From an uncultured Planctomycetia bacterium (GTDB lineage: Bacteria > Planctomycetota > UBA1135 > GCA-002686595): a stretch of 19,495 nt of DNA. A program made the position numbers and the translations under genes. The notes beneath the pieces were generated by a model. It made no database searches, had not been told where the DNA came from, and saw only the letters and a list, made by a program, of their open reading frames with translations. The stretch is from assembly GCA_937952135.1 (NCBI GenBank), contig CALFYL010000292.1, forward strand, positions 1 to 19,495. The letters run 5' to 3'. This document shows positions 1-7,151 of this stretch, in pieces; within the stretch, counting starts at the first letter, position 1; each line of letters opens with the position of its first letter.

Positions 1-1704
1 GGTTCGCTCGCCAACTCCGCGCCTTCGGGCGGCGGTACGAACGGAAGCACGCAGCGCATCAGCCTCGACTCGGCAGGCCTGCAAGTCGCGAACATCTCGC
101 GCAACGCGTCGATCTCGCGCGACGGCCGCTTCGTCGCCTTCGAATGCGACGGCGGGCTGCTTCCTTTCGACGCGAACGGCCGCACGGACATCTACGTGTA
201 CGACCGCCAGACGGGCGTGCTCCAGATGGCCAGCCGCGTGCACCTCGGCGTTGTTGGCAACAACGACTCGAGCCGGCCCGCGATCTCGGGGGACGGCCGC
301 TTCGTGGCCTTCACCACCGAAGCGACCAACCTGGTGGGCAACGACACCAACGGCGCGTCGGATGTGCTCGTGAAGGACCTGCAGACCGGAGCCCTCGTTC
401 GCGCGAGCGCGCCGATCGGTTCGGCCTTCCCGGCGAACGGCGACTCGCTGAACGCGTCGCTGTCCTTCGACGGGCGCTACATCGCGTTCCAGAGCAACGC
501 CAACGACTTGCATCCGCAGGGCGCCAACGGCTTCTACGACGTCTACGTGCGCGACATGGTGGGCGACACGATCAACTGCGCCTCGCGCGGACTCTTCGGG
601 CCCTCGAACGGATCCTCGTACGCGCCTTCGATCGCCGACGACGGTTCGGCGGTCGCGTTCCACACGAGTGCTTCGAGCTCGACGCTCAACGACCTCAACG
701 GCCACATGGACGTCGTCGTTCGCAACCTGGTGTTCGGCGGCATCGCGCGCGTGAGCATCGCACCGAACGGCGTGGGCGGAAACGGTTCGTCGTACTCGGC
801 GTCGATGTCGGCCGACGGCCGCTACGTGGCGTTCTCGAGCGAGGCCACAAACCTCGTCGCGGGCGATTCGAACGGTGTGCCCGACGTGTTCCGGCGCGAC
901 CGCACGCTCGACACGACGGAGATCGTGAGCCTCGCGCTCGGCGGCGGACTCAGCGCCGGCGCCGCGTCGTACCCGTCGATCTCCGCGGACGGGAACACCG
1001 TCGCGTTCGTGAGCAGCGCGCAGGATCTGATCGCCGCTCCCGCCGCGTTCCTCTCGGTGTACGTGCGCAACATCGAGCGCGCCGACACCTACCTCGCCTC
1101 GCGTTCCAGCGGCCCGACGTCGCTGCCGAACAGCACGTCGACGTACCCCGCGCTCAGCGGCGACGGCTCGGTCGTGGCCTTCGGGTCGGGCGCGACGAAC
1201 CTGACCCAGGGCGACACGAACGGACAGTTCGACGTGTTCGTTCGCACGATGATCCCCGACCCGATCGCGTACTGCACTCCGTCCGTCACCAGCGCCGGTT
1301 GCGCGCCGCACCTGAGCTCGAGCGGCCTGCCGCGCGCGAGCCAGAACTCCGGCTTCGTCGTGACCTGCGAGGACGCGCCCAACAACAAGTTCGGCCTGCT
1401 GTTCTACGGGCTGGGCGGGCGGCTCGACACGCCGTTCCTCGCCGGCACGATGTGCGTGCAGCTGCCGGTGGTGCGCACGCCGGTCGGTTTCTCCGGCGGC
1501 AACCCGGTCTCGGTCGACGACTGCTCGGGCGCCTTTCAGATCGACATGAACGCCTTCGCGAAGGGCTTGCTCGGCGTCGCGCCGATGCCCGCGCTCGCGC
1601 AGGTGGGCACGCAGGTCAACGTGCAGTACTGGGGCCGCGATCCGCAGGGCGCGGTGGCGTCGACGTTCCTGAGCGACGCGCTCGAGTACGTCGTCGGGCC
1701 GTGA
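1..1704 (+). CDS. Secreted PD40/WD40-like beta-propeller protein, 3' part (5' end outside window)
   Basis: The frame is open from base 1 to the TGA at 1702-1704 (567 residues visible), so the true start and the expected signal peptide lie upstream. About seven copies of a 50-60 residue repeat are visible, each built around S-x-S-x-DGR-[FY]-VAF, then a Thr/Asn-rich stretch such as ATNL..GDTNG, then D-[VI]-[YF]-V-R-[DN]. This is the PD40 (TolB-like) blade pattern and predicts a propeller. From about residue 417 a different domain of some 150 residues follows, with YCTPS, AGC, a SSSG segment, NNKFGLLFYG, a CV-Q strand, SGGNP, DDCSG and a final LSDALEYVVGP. I associate this Cys/Gly-rich tail with exported planctomycete proteins, where it follows varied N-terminal modules; that is recollection, not a search. 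Propellers of this type usually bind proteins or glycans; no catalytic residues are recognisable. It ends 15 bp before the convergent sigma factor gene. Confidence 0.85.
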   Translation, partial: GSLANSAPSGGGTNGSTQRISLDSAGLQVANISRNASISRDGRFVAFECDGGLLPFDANGRTDIYVYDRQTGVLQMASRVHLGVVGNNDSSRPAISGDGRFVAFTTEATNLVGNDTNGASDVLVKDLQTGALVRASAPIGSAFPANGDSLNASLSFDGRYIAFQSNANDLHPQGANGFYDVYVRDMVGDTINCASRGLFGPSNGSSYAPSIADDGSAVAFHTSASSSTLNDLNGHMDVVVRNLVFGGIARVSIAPNGVGGNGSSYSASMSADGRYVAFSSEATNLVAGDSNGVPDVFRRDRTLDTTEIVSLALGGGLSAGAASYPSISADGNTVAFVSSAQDLIAAPAAFLSVYVRNIERADTYLASRSSGPTSLPNSTSTYPALSGDGSVVAFGSGATNLTQGDTNGQFDVFVRTMIPDPIAYCTPSVTSAGCAPHLSSSGLPRASQNSGFVVTCEDAPNNKFGLLFYGLGGRLDTPFLAGTMCVQLPVVRTPVGFSGGNPVSVDDCSGAFQIDMNAFAKGLLGVAPMPALAQVGTQVNVQYWGRDPQGAVASTFLSDALEYVVGP

Positions 1705-1723
1705 GCGTGCGGCCGCGCGTCAC
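1701..1723. terminator. Candidate bidirectional hairpin at a convergent gene end
   Basis: GTGA (1701-1704) pairs with TCAC (1720-1723). Inside it, GCG at 1705-1707 can pair with CGC at 1716-1718, with G1719 bulged. The stem therefore contains the stop codons of both the propeller gene and the sigma factor gene. There is no T-tract, so intrinsic termination is uncertain. In DNA this GC-rich a short hairpin may be chance. Confidence 0.3.
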
Positions 1724-2346
1724 TCGTCGTCCGAGGCGTTGACGAGTTCCGCGAGACGGGCGAGGGCGCGGTGCAGCACGATGCGCACCGCGTTCTCGCT
1801 CTTACCGAGCTGCTCGGCGATCTGCGCGCGCGAAAGTCCGGCGACGTGCGCGAGCGTCACCACCTCGCGCTGCTCCTCGGTGAGCTCGTCGAAAGCGCGT
1901 TCGAGCCGCTCGATCTCGTCGCGCACGAGCGCGCGGCGGCTGGGCGACGAGAAACGCCGGTAGCAGTTCGCGAGCTGGTCGTCCTGCGCGCCGTCCTCGC
2001 TCGCCAGTCGCTCTTCGCGCACCGCGGCGCGCTTCTGCGCCGTGTAGTGGTCGATGCGGTCGGCGATCTTGCGTTGCGCGGTCACGAACAACCAACGGCG
2101 GAAGGCCGATTCGTCGGGGAACTGGAAGCGATCGAGATGGGACAGCACTTCACGGCACGTCGACTGCACGAGGTCCGACGCGGACTCGCGCGCGCGCAGC
2201 GCCTCGCCGGCGCGCAACCGCACGAAGGCGCGCAACTCGGGCAGGTGGCGCTCGATCAGGCGCTCGACCGCGTCTCGGTCCCCGCGCGCCGCGCGCTCCG
2301 CGAGCTTCGCGCTATCCTCGTCGCCATGCAGTCGGGGCTGGTCCAT
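1720..2346 (-). CDS. ECF-type RNA polymerase sigma factor, planctomycete type
   Basis: This is a 208-residue sigma-70 family protein of extracytoplasmic-function size, with only regions 2 and 4. Region 2 covers about residues 20-100 and includes ASDLVQSTCREVL (core binding, -10 recognition) and AFRRWLFVTAQRKIADR. Region 4 covers about 145-200, with the helix-turn-helix LAHVAGLSRAQIAEQLGKSE followed by NAVRIVLHRALARL. A charged linker (about 105-140) joins them. An upstream in-frame ATG at 2376 would add MGAAPTRGAI; I prefer the ATG at 2346 because the extra residues resemble no sigma N-terminus and the later start leaves 56 bp rather than 26 bp before the divergent kinase gene. Neither start has a Shine-Dalgarno sequence. 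No anti-sigma factor is adjacent. ECF factors encoded beside Ser/Thr kinases are known in planctomycetes, so control by the neighbouring kinase is a reasonable inference. Confidence 0.9.
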   Translation of the reverse strand: MDQPRLHGDEDSAKLAERAARGDRDAVERLIERHLPELRAFVRLRAGEALRARESASDLVQSTCREVLSHLDRFQFPDESAFRRWLFVTAQRKIADRIDHYTAQKRAAVREERLASEDGAQDDQLANCYRRFSSPSRRALVRDEIERLERAFDELTEEQREVVTLAHVAGLSRAQIAEQLGKSENAVRIVLHRALARLAELVNASDDE

Positions 2347-2402
2347 GATCGCGCCGCGCGTCGGCGCCGCGCCCATCGAAGTGTACGCACTGCGAGGCTC
2401 GC
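2347..2402. promoter_or_regulatory. Divergent promoter region between ECF sigma factor and kinase
   Basis: These 56 bp must carry, or overlap, the upstream signals of both divergent genes unless transcription starts inside a neighbour. On the minus strand TACACT (2385 down to 2380) fits a -10 element and would place the transcript start near 2373, favouring the sigma start at 2346. The -35 match is poor. ECF-type autoregulation would use different motifs that I cannot identify here. Confidence 0.3.
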
Positions 2403-5309
2403 GTGAACTCCTCCGACGAAACGGCGCCCAGTCCGGTCGAGGCGCTGGTGAGCGAGGCCCTCGACGTGCTCGAGCGCGAGGGTCCGGAGGCGCTCGAGCG
2501 CTTGCTCGCGCTCCATCCCGAACTCGCCAAGCCCGTGCGCCGCCGGCTGCGCTGGCTGGTCGACTCCGGCCTCGCCTCCGCTGCGCCGCCCGCGGCGCCG
2601 ACGCCGACGAAACTGGGCGATTTCGAGCTCTTCGAGGCGCTCGGCCACGGCGGCATGGGGGTCGTCTACCGCGCGCGCCAGATCTCGCTCGGGCGCGAGG
2701 TCGCGCTCAAGCTCGTGCGCCCCGAACAGCTTCTTTTTCCTGGCCAGCGCGAGCGGTTCCGGCGCGAGGTGTCCGTCGTGGCGAGCCTGGCGCACCCGGG
2801 CATTGTTCCGATCCACGCGGTCGGCGAAGAGTCCGGCACGCCGTACTTCGCGATGGAGCGCGTGCGCGGCGCGTCGCTCGCGCAAGTGCTCGACGAGCTG
2901 CGCGACGTGCCGCAGGCGGAGCGCACGGGCCGCGAGCTCCTCGACGCGCTCACGCGGCTCGGCGCCGACCCGCGCGAACCGGAATCGAGCCTTTTCGACG
3001 GCGATTGGCCGCAAGTGTGCATGCGCATCGTGCGCGAGGCCGCGGAGGCGCTGGAGCACGCGCACCGGCGCGGCATCGTTCACCGCGACGTGAAACCGTC
3101 GAACCTGATGGTGACGCGCGGCGGACGCGTGCTGTGGGTCGACTTCGGGCTCGCGAGCGACGTCGACAGCCAGGTCGCGCCCACGGAGCGGCGCCTCACG
3201 CGCACCGGATTGCGCGTCGGCACGCTCGCCTACATGAGCCCCGAGCAATTGCGCGGCGAGCGCAGCCTCGACCCGCGCAGCGACGTGTTCTCGCTCGGCG
3301 TCACGCTCTACGAGCTGCTCACGTCGCGCTTGCCCTTCGACGAGAGCTCGGAAGCCCGGCGCACGGAGGGCGCGGGCCTCGGCGTGCCGCGCGATCTGCG
3401 CAAGCTGGATTCCCGCGTCTCGCGCGAGCTCGAGACCGTGGTGCAGACGGCGGCGGCGATCGATCCGAGCGAGCGCTATGCGAGCGCCGCGGACTTCGCG
3501 CGCGACCTCACGTGCGTGCTCGAGGGGCGGCCGATCGAAGCGCGCGCGGCGAGTCCGCTGCGCCTGGCGGCGCTGTGGGTGCGGCGTCATCCGGCCTGGA
3601 CGTTCGCGGCGACGCTGGCCTTCGCCGCGCCGCTGTTCGTCGCCTGGCGGGAAGCGCGCGCGCGGGCGGCGATCGCCGAAAAGAACGTGGCGATCGAGCA
3701 GAGTGCGCGGGCCCTGGGCGCGGCGCTCGAGGACGTCACCGCGCAGCGCGATGCAACCGAAGCCGAGCGCGAGCGCGCCGAGCACAACCTGCAGCGCGCG
3801 CACGAGGCCGTCGACCGCATGCTGTCGCGCGTCGGCGGTGAAGCGCTCGTCCACACGCCGCGTTCGGAGCTGGTGCGTCGCCAGCTCCTGCAGGACGCGC
3901 TCGAATTGCAGGCGGAGTTGCTCGCCGAGCCCGCCACGAGCCGCGCCCAGCGCGCGCGCCATGCGGCGACCTTGCACCGAAGCGCCGCGATCCGCGCCGA
4001 GCTCGGCGAGTACGACGCAGCGCTCGAGTTGCTCCAGCGCCAGCGCACGACCCTCGACGAGTTGCTCGCGGAGGCGCCCGACGACGCGCTCGCGCGCGAG
4101 CGTGCGATCGCGGAGTACCGCATGGGCGAGGTGGAGAAGTTCCGCGGCGAACTGGAGCGCGCGCGCGAGCACTTGAACCGCGCGCTCGAGCGCTTCGCGG
4201 CGCTCGGCGCGGACGAGGAGGCGTCCGAAGCGCTGATCCGCCCGCGCGCGCGGGCGCGCATCGAACTCGCCGACGTGCTGGCGAAGCTTCGCGTGATCGA
4301 GGGCCGCGGCGAGCTCCTCAGCGGCGCCGTGGCCGAGCTCGAACCGCTTGCGAAATCCCCCGGCGCCGCGTGGGAGATGCGCCTCGACCTCGCGCGCGCG
4401 CTGCACGCGCTCGGCGCATCGCCGCACACGCTCGTGGGTTCGACCTCCGCGGTGCGCGACCCGGCGACCGACGTGGGCTGGCTCACGCGCGCGCTCGAGC
4501 TGCTCGTCGCGCTCGAGGCCGAACGTCCGGGCCAGCCGATGGTCGCGCAACGCGAAGGCGAGACGCGCATCGACCTCGCGCTGCGGTACATGCAACAGGG
4601 CGACCTGCCCGGCGCCGCCCGCGAGTACGACGCGGCGATCGCGCGCTTCGAAGGGCTCGTGCGCGACTTCCCATCGCGGCCGATGCACGGGGACGGGCTC
4701 GCGTCGGCCTGCTACAACCGCAGCCTGATCGCCGCGATGCAGAACGAGCCCGGTCGGCGCGAAGAGATGTTGCGGCGCGCGACCGCGCTGTACGACGAGC
4801 TCACCGCACGCGCGCCGAACGCGCGCCAGTCTCGCAACTTCGCGCTCGCGCTGGCGCATCTCGGGGACGCGGTCGGCGCCTCCGCCGAGGCGCGGGCGAG
4901 CCTCGAGCGCGCGCTCGAGATCGGCGAGCCGCTGCTCGAACAGGACCGCGACGGCTCGACGCGCCGGATGCTCGCCTGGGCCGCGTCGAAGCTCGCCGAG
5001 GTGCAGCTCGAACTCGGAGACGCGCGCGCTTGCGCAGCGGCGGCGGAGCGCATGTCGAAGTTCGCGCCGCGGCCCGTCGACAGCGTGGAGGCGGCGTCGT
5101 GGTTCGTGCGGGCGGCGAGCGCGCTGGAGCACGAGAATGCCCCCGAATCGAGTGCGCGGCGCCAGGAGTGGCGCTTGCGGGCACTGGATTTGCTTGAGGG
5201 CGCGGCCGCCAGGGGTTCCACGGATGCGGAGCTCGGGAAGGAGCTCGCGAACCCGGATTTCGAGCCGCTGCGAGACGAGCCGCGCTACCGGGCGCTGCTC
5301 GAACGCTGA
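2403..5309 (+). CDS. Membrane Ser/Thr protein kinase with C-terminal TPR region
   Basis: This 968-residue protein starts at GTG 2403. Residues 1-70 are a helical N-terminal extension. The PknB-like kinase domain spans about 73-375: Gly loop GHGGMG (81-86), ATP-binding Lys103 in ALKLV, catalytic loop HRDVKPSN (227-234, Asp229), metal-binding DFG (247-249) and the APE-equivalent SPE (279-281). All key residues are present, so it should be active. An insertion of about 40 residues (163-203) lies between the hinge and helix E. One hydrophobic segment (about 399-414) follows, then a charged coiled coil (418-475) and degenerate TPR-like helices to the C-terminus, ending in the PDFEPLRDEPRYRALL motif frequent in planctomycete kinases. 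Expected topology is kinase in the cytoplasm and TPR region outside the membrane, as a sensor. Its divergent ECF sigma neighbour is the obvious candidate partner, but no phosphorylation site can be read from the sequence. Confidence 0.92.
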   Translation: MNSSDETAPSPVEALVSEALDVLEREGPEALERLLALHPELAKPVRRRLRWLVDSGLASAAPPAAPTPTKLGDFELFEALGHGGMGVVYRARQISLGREVALKLVRPEQLLFPGQRERFRREVSVVASLAHPGIVPIHAVGEESGTPYFAMERVRGASLAQVLDELRDVPQAERTGRELLDALTRLGADPREPESSLFDGDWPQVCMRIVREAAEALEHAHRRGIVHRDVKPSNLMVTRGGRVLWVDFGLASDVDSQVAPTERRLTRTGLRVGTLAYMSPEQLRGERSLDPRSDVFSLGVTLYELLTSRLPFDESSEARRTEGAGLGVPRDLRKLDSRVSRELETVVQTAAAIDPSERYASAADFARDLTCVLEGRPIEARAASPLRLAALWVRRHPAWTFAATLAFAAPLFVAWREARARAAIAEKNVAIEQSARALGAALEDVTAQRDATEAERERAEHNLQRAHEAVDRMLSRVGGEALVHTPRSELVRRQLLQDALELQAELLAEPATSRAQRARHAATLHRSAAIRAELGEYDAALELLQRQRTTLDELLAEAPDDALARERAIAEYRMGEVEKFRGELERAREHLNRALERFAALGADEEASEALIRPRARARIELADVLAKLRVIEGRGELLSGAVAELEPLAKSPGAAWEMRLDLARALHALGASPHTLVGSTSAVRDPATDVGWLTRALELLVALEAERPGQPMVAQREGETRIDLALRYMQQGDLPGAAREYDAAIARFEGLVRDFPSRPMHGDGLASACYNRSLIAAMQNEPGRREEMLRRATALYDELTARAPNARQSRNFALALAHLGDAVGASAEARASLERALEIGEPLLEQDRDGSTRRMLAWAASKLAEVQLELGDARACAAAAERMSKFAPRPVDSVEAASWFVRAASALEHENAPESSARRQEWRLRALDLLEGAAARGSTDAELGKELANPDFEPLRDEPRYRALLER

Positions 5310-5476
5310 ACGGGGCGCGGTTCCCGGCGCGCAGCGGGTCGGGAAGGCCATCGCGCGCACTCGGGAGCGCTTATTGGGGCGGAACGGGGCCCCGGCCTGC
5401 GGCGCGAGGCCCGCGGGGCGACCTTCGCCGAGGGACGCGAGCCGCCGACCCTCCGCCGCCGCCTTCGTCAATCGTT

Positions 5477-5547
5477 CCGCCGAATGCACTCCGAGGGTTG
5501 CGCGATCCGTGACATAGCTGCAATCTCATGACCTTGTCATTCGGCGG
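5477..5547. repeat. Perfect 10-bp inverted repeat flanking a promoter candidate
   Basis: CCGCCGAATG at 5477-5486 is exactly complementary in reverse to CATTCGGCGG at 5538-5547. The arms are 51 bp apart, with centres 61 bp apart (about six helical turns). The spacing is too large for a simple RNA terminator but fits two half-sites on either side of a promoter, or a long stem-loop. Confidence 0.6.
5498..5526 (+). promoter_or_regulatory. Candidate sigma-70-type promoter for the glycosyltransferase pair
   Basis: TTGCGC (5498-5503) and CAATCT (5521-5526) are separated by exactly 17 bp. The -35 matches at TTG; the -10 keeps the important A at position 2 and T at position 6. The area is less GC-rich than its surroundings. 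Predicted transcription start is near 5533, giving a leader of about 95 nt. It lies inside the 10-bp inverted repeat. Confidence 0.4.
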
Positions 5548-5627
5548 CTCGCCCCCTGTCCCGCCGCCTCCCTGCGCCGAAGTCTCGGGTCCCCCTCTCT
5601 GGTCCCGGCCGCCCCCGCCCGCCCCCC

Positions 5628-7151
5628 ATGAGTCTCGCCGACGATCGAGCTCGAGCTGGATCCGGTTGGTTGCAGTCGCCCGCGCGCACCGGCGCTCGCG
5701 AGCGCCGCTGGCTGATCGTCGCGATGGCGTTGTTCGTCGCGCTCAGTTGGGTCGTGGTCTCGCCGCACGGCATCAACGCCTCGTGGCGCGAATGCGACAC
5801 GCAGGCGATCGCGCGCAACTTCCTGGTGGACGGTTTCGACCCGCTGCGCCCGCGCGTCGACTGGCGCGGCGACACCGACGGCGCCGTGGAGTGTGAGTTC
5901 CCGCTCTACCAAGCGATCGTCTTCGGCGCGCTCAGCGTGTTCGGCGACGTCGAGTGGCCCGGCCGCTTGCTGTCGCTGTTCGCGATCCTGCTCACGGCGC
6001 TCTCGCTGCACCGGCTGCTCGAGTGGCGCGCGGGTCCCGCCGCGGCGCTCGCGGGTTCGCTGGTGTTCCTCTCGGGCGGGCAGGCCGTGCTGCTCTCGTC
6101 GCGAGTCGCGCCCGACTCGCTGAGCCTCGCGCTCGCGGTCGCGGGGCTCGTGACGTTCTTGCGCTACCTGCAGAGCGGAAGTCCGTCCGCGCTGTGGCTC
6201 GCCGTCGCGGCCACGGCGTTCGCGGCGCTTCAGAAACCGACCGCGCTCCAGTTCGGCCTGCTGTTCTTCACCTGGACGTTGATCCTCGCGCCCAAACGCC
6301 TCGGCGAAGTGCGTCTGTGGGCGGGCTTCGCGGTGATCCTGGTGGCGGTCGGCGTGTGGCTCGCGCACGCGGCCGGGTTGCACGCCGAGACCGGGCTCAC
6401 CTTCGGCGTGATCAGCGGCGGCGACACGAAGTTCCCCGACCTCGCGCACCTGCTCGACCCGTCGCTGCACGTGCACCTCGTCAAGACCACGGCGCGCTAC
6501 GGCATCTCGATCTTCGGCGGAATCGCGCTGGTCGTGCTCGCCGTGCGGCGGCGATTCGACCGCGCGGACCTCGCGCTGCTGGGCACCGTGGTGCTCGGGC
6601 TCGTCGGCACGCTGCGCTACAGCCATCAAGTCGGCATGGGCGCGCACTACCACGTGTTCGCGGCGCTGGCGGGCGCGTTCTTCGTCGCGCGCGCGTGGCC
6701 GCAGAAGGCGCCGCGCTGGGCCTGGGCGCTGTTCGCCGTCGCGATCGCGGTGCACGGCGGCTGGCAGTTCGCGCGCGAGCGGCGGCTGCACCTGGTCAAC
6801 GCAGGAGCGGAACTCCTGGAGGTCGCGGCGGCGCTGCGCGAGGCGTCGACCGAGGACGAGCGCGTCGTGGTGTGGGCCGAGAAGCCGACCTTCGACGAGT
6901 TCTGGCAGCGCCGCAACAACTACGAGGATCCGCGCATCCTCTACCAGGCGCGCCGGCGCGGATGGGTGTTGCCCGCGGACGGGCTCGACGTCGAACGGCT
7001 CGAAGGGCTGTCGGAACGCGGCGCGGGCTTCCTGGTCGACACGGCGGCGGATCGCGCGACACCGGAGCTGAGGGAGTGGCTCGCGCAGCGCGCGGAAGTG
7101 GTCTGCCGCACGAAGAAGATGCTCGTCTACCGGCTGCGCCCGTCGCCGTGA
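5628..7151 (+). CDS. GT-C membrane glycosyltransferase (GT39/ArnT-like)
   Basis: This is a 507-residue polytopic membrane protein. Transmembrane segment 1 is at about 29-45. It is followed by the first outer loop, with WRECDTQAIARNF (53-65; Asp57 in the position of the catalytic acid of GT-C enzymes) and, further on, VDWRGD and ECEFPLYQ (88-95). Many hydrophobic segments follow to about residue 385, then a soluble tail of about 110 residues. The WR..DT..IARNF and E.EFPLY pattern is that of family-39-like transferases, which move a sugar from a polyprenyl-phosphate donor onto protein or lipid outside the cytoplasmic membrane; donor and acceptor cannot be read. The ATG at 5628 directly follows six C residues and has no Shine-Dalgarno sequence. 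It overlaps the next gene by 4 bp and is probably cotranscribed with it from the promoter candidate near 5500. Confidence 0.85.
   Translation: MSLADDRARAGSGWLQSPARTGARERRWLIVAMALFVALSWVVVSPHGINASWRECDTQAIARNFLVDGFDPLRPRVDWRGDTDGAVECEFPLYQAIVFGALSVFGDVEWPGRLLSLFAILLTALSLHRLLEWRAGPAAALAGSLVFLSGGQAVLLSSRVAPDSLSLALAVAGLVTFLRYLQSGSPSALWLAVAATAFAALQKPTALQFGLLFFTWTLILAPKRLGEVRLWAGFAVILVAVGVWLAHAAGLHAETGLTFGVISGGDTKFPDLAHLLDPSLHVHLVKTTARYGISIFGGIALVVLAVRRRFDRADLALLGTVVLGLVGTLRYSHQVGMGAHYHVFAALAGAFFVARAWPQKAPRWAWALFAVAIAVHGGWQFARERRLHLVNAGAELLEVAAALREASTEDERVVVWAEKPTFDEFWQRRNNYEDPRILYQARRRGWVLPADGLDVERLEGLSERGAGFLVDTAADRATPELREWLAQRAEVVCRTKKMLVYRLRPSP

Larger units (their letters stand above)
5310..5627. 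other. 318-bp intergenic region with promoter candidate and C-rich leader
   Basis: No convincing gene lies here; short reading frames have the Arg/Ser/Pro-rich composition of shadow frames. The first part (to about 5470) is GC-rich with an imperfect GCCCCG/CGGGGC dyad near 5388-5421 and no T-tract. The centre (5477-5547) holds the inverted repeat and promoter candidate listed separately. The last 37 bases before the downstream ATG contain 26 C and no A. Confidence 0.6.

Noticed and set aside
5388..5421. GCCCCG/CGGGGC dyad after the kinase gene as an intrinsic terminator
   Set aside because: The stem is imperfect, there is no T-tract, and such dyads are common in DNA this rich in GC.
2256..5489. 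Minus-strand open frame of 1077 codons opposite the kinase gene
   Set aside because: Its product is Arg/Ala/Glu/His-rich without any domain, and the plus strand encodes a full kinase. Long antisense frames are expected when third positions are nearly all G or C.
5954..7147. Upstream extension of the second glycosyltransferase frame (849 codons in total)
   Set aside because: The extension is Arg/Ala-rich and overlaps the whole GT39-like gene; recognisable protein begins only near the GTG at 7148.
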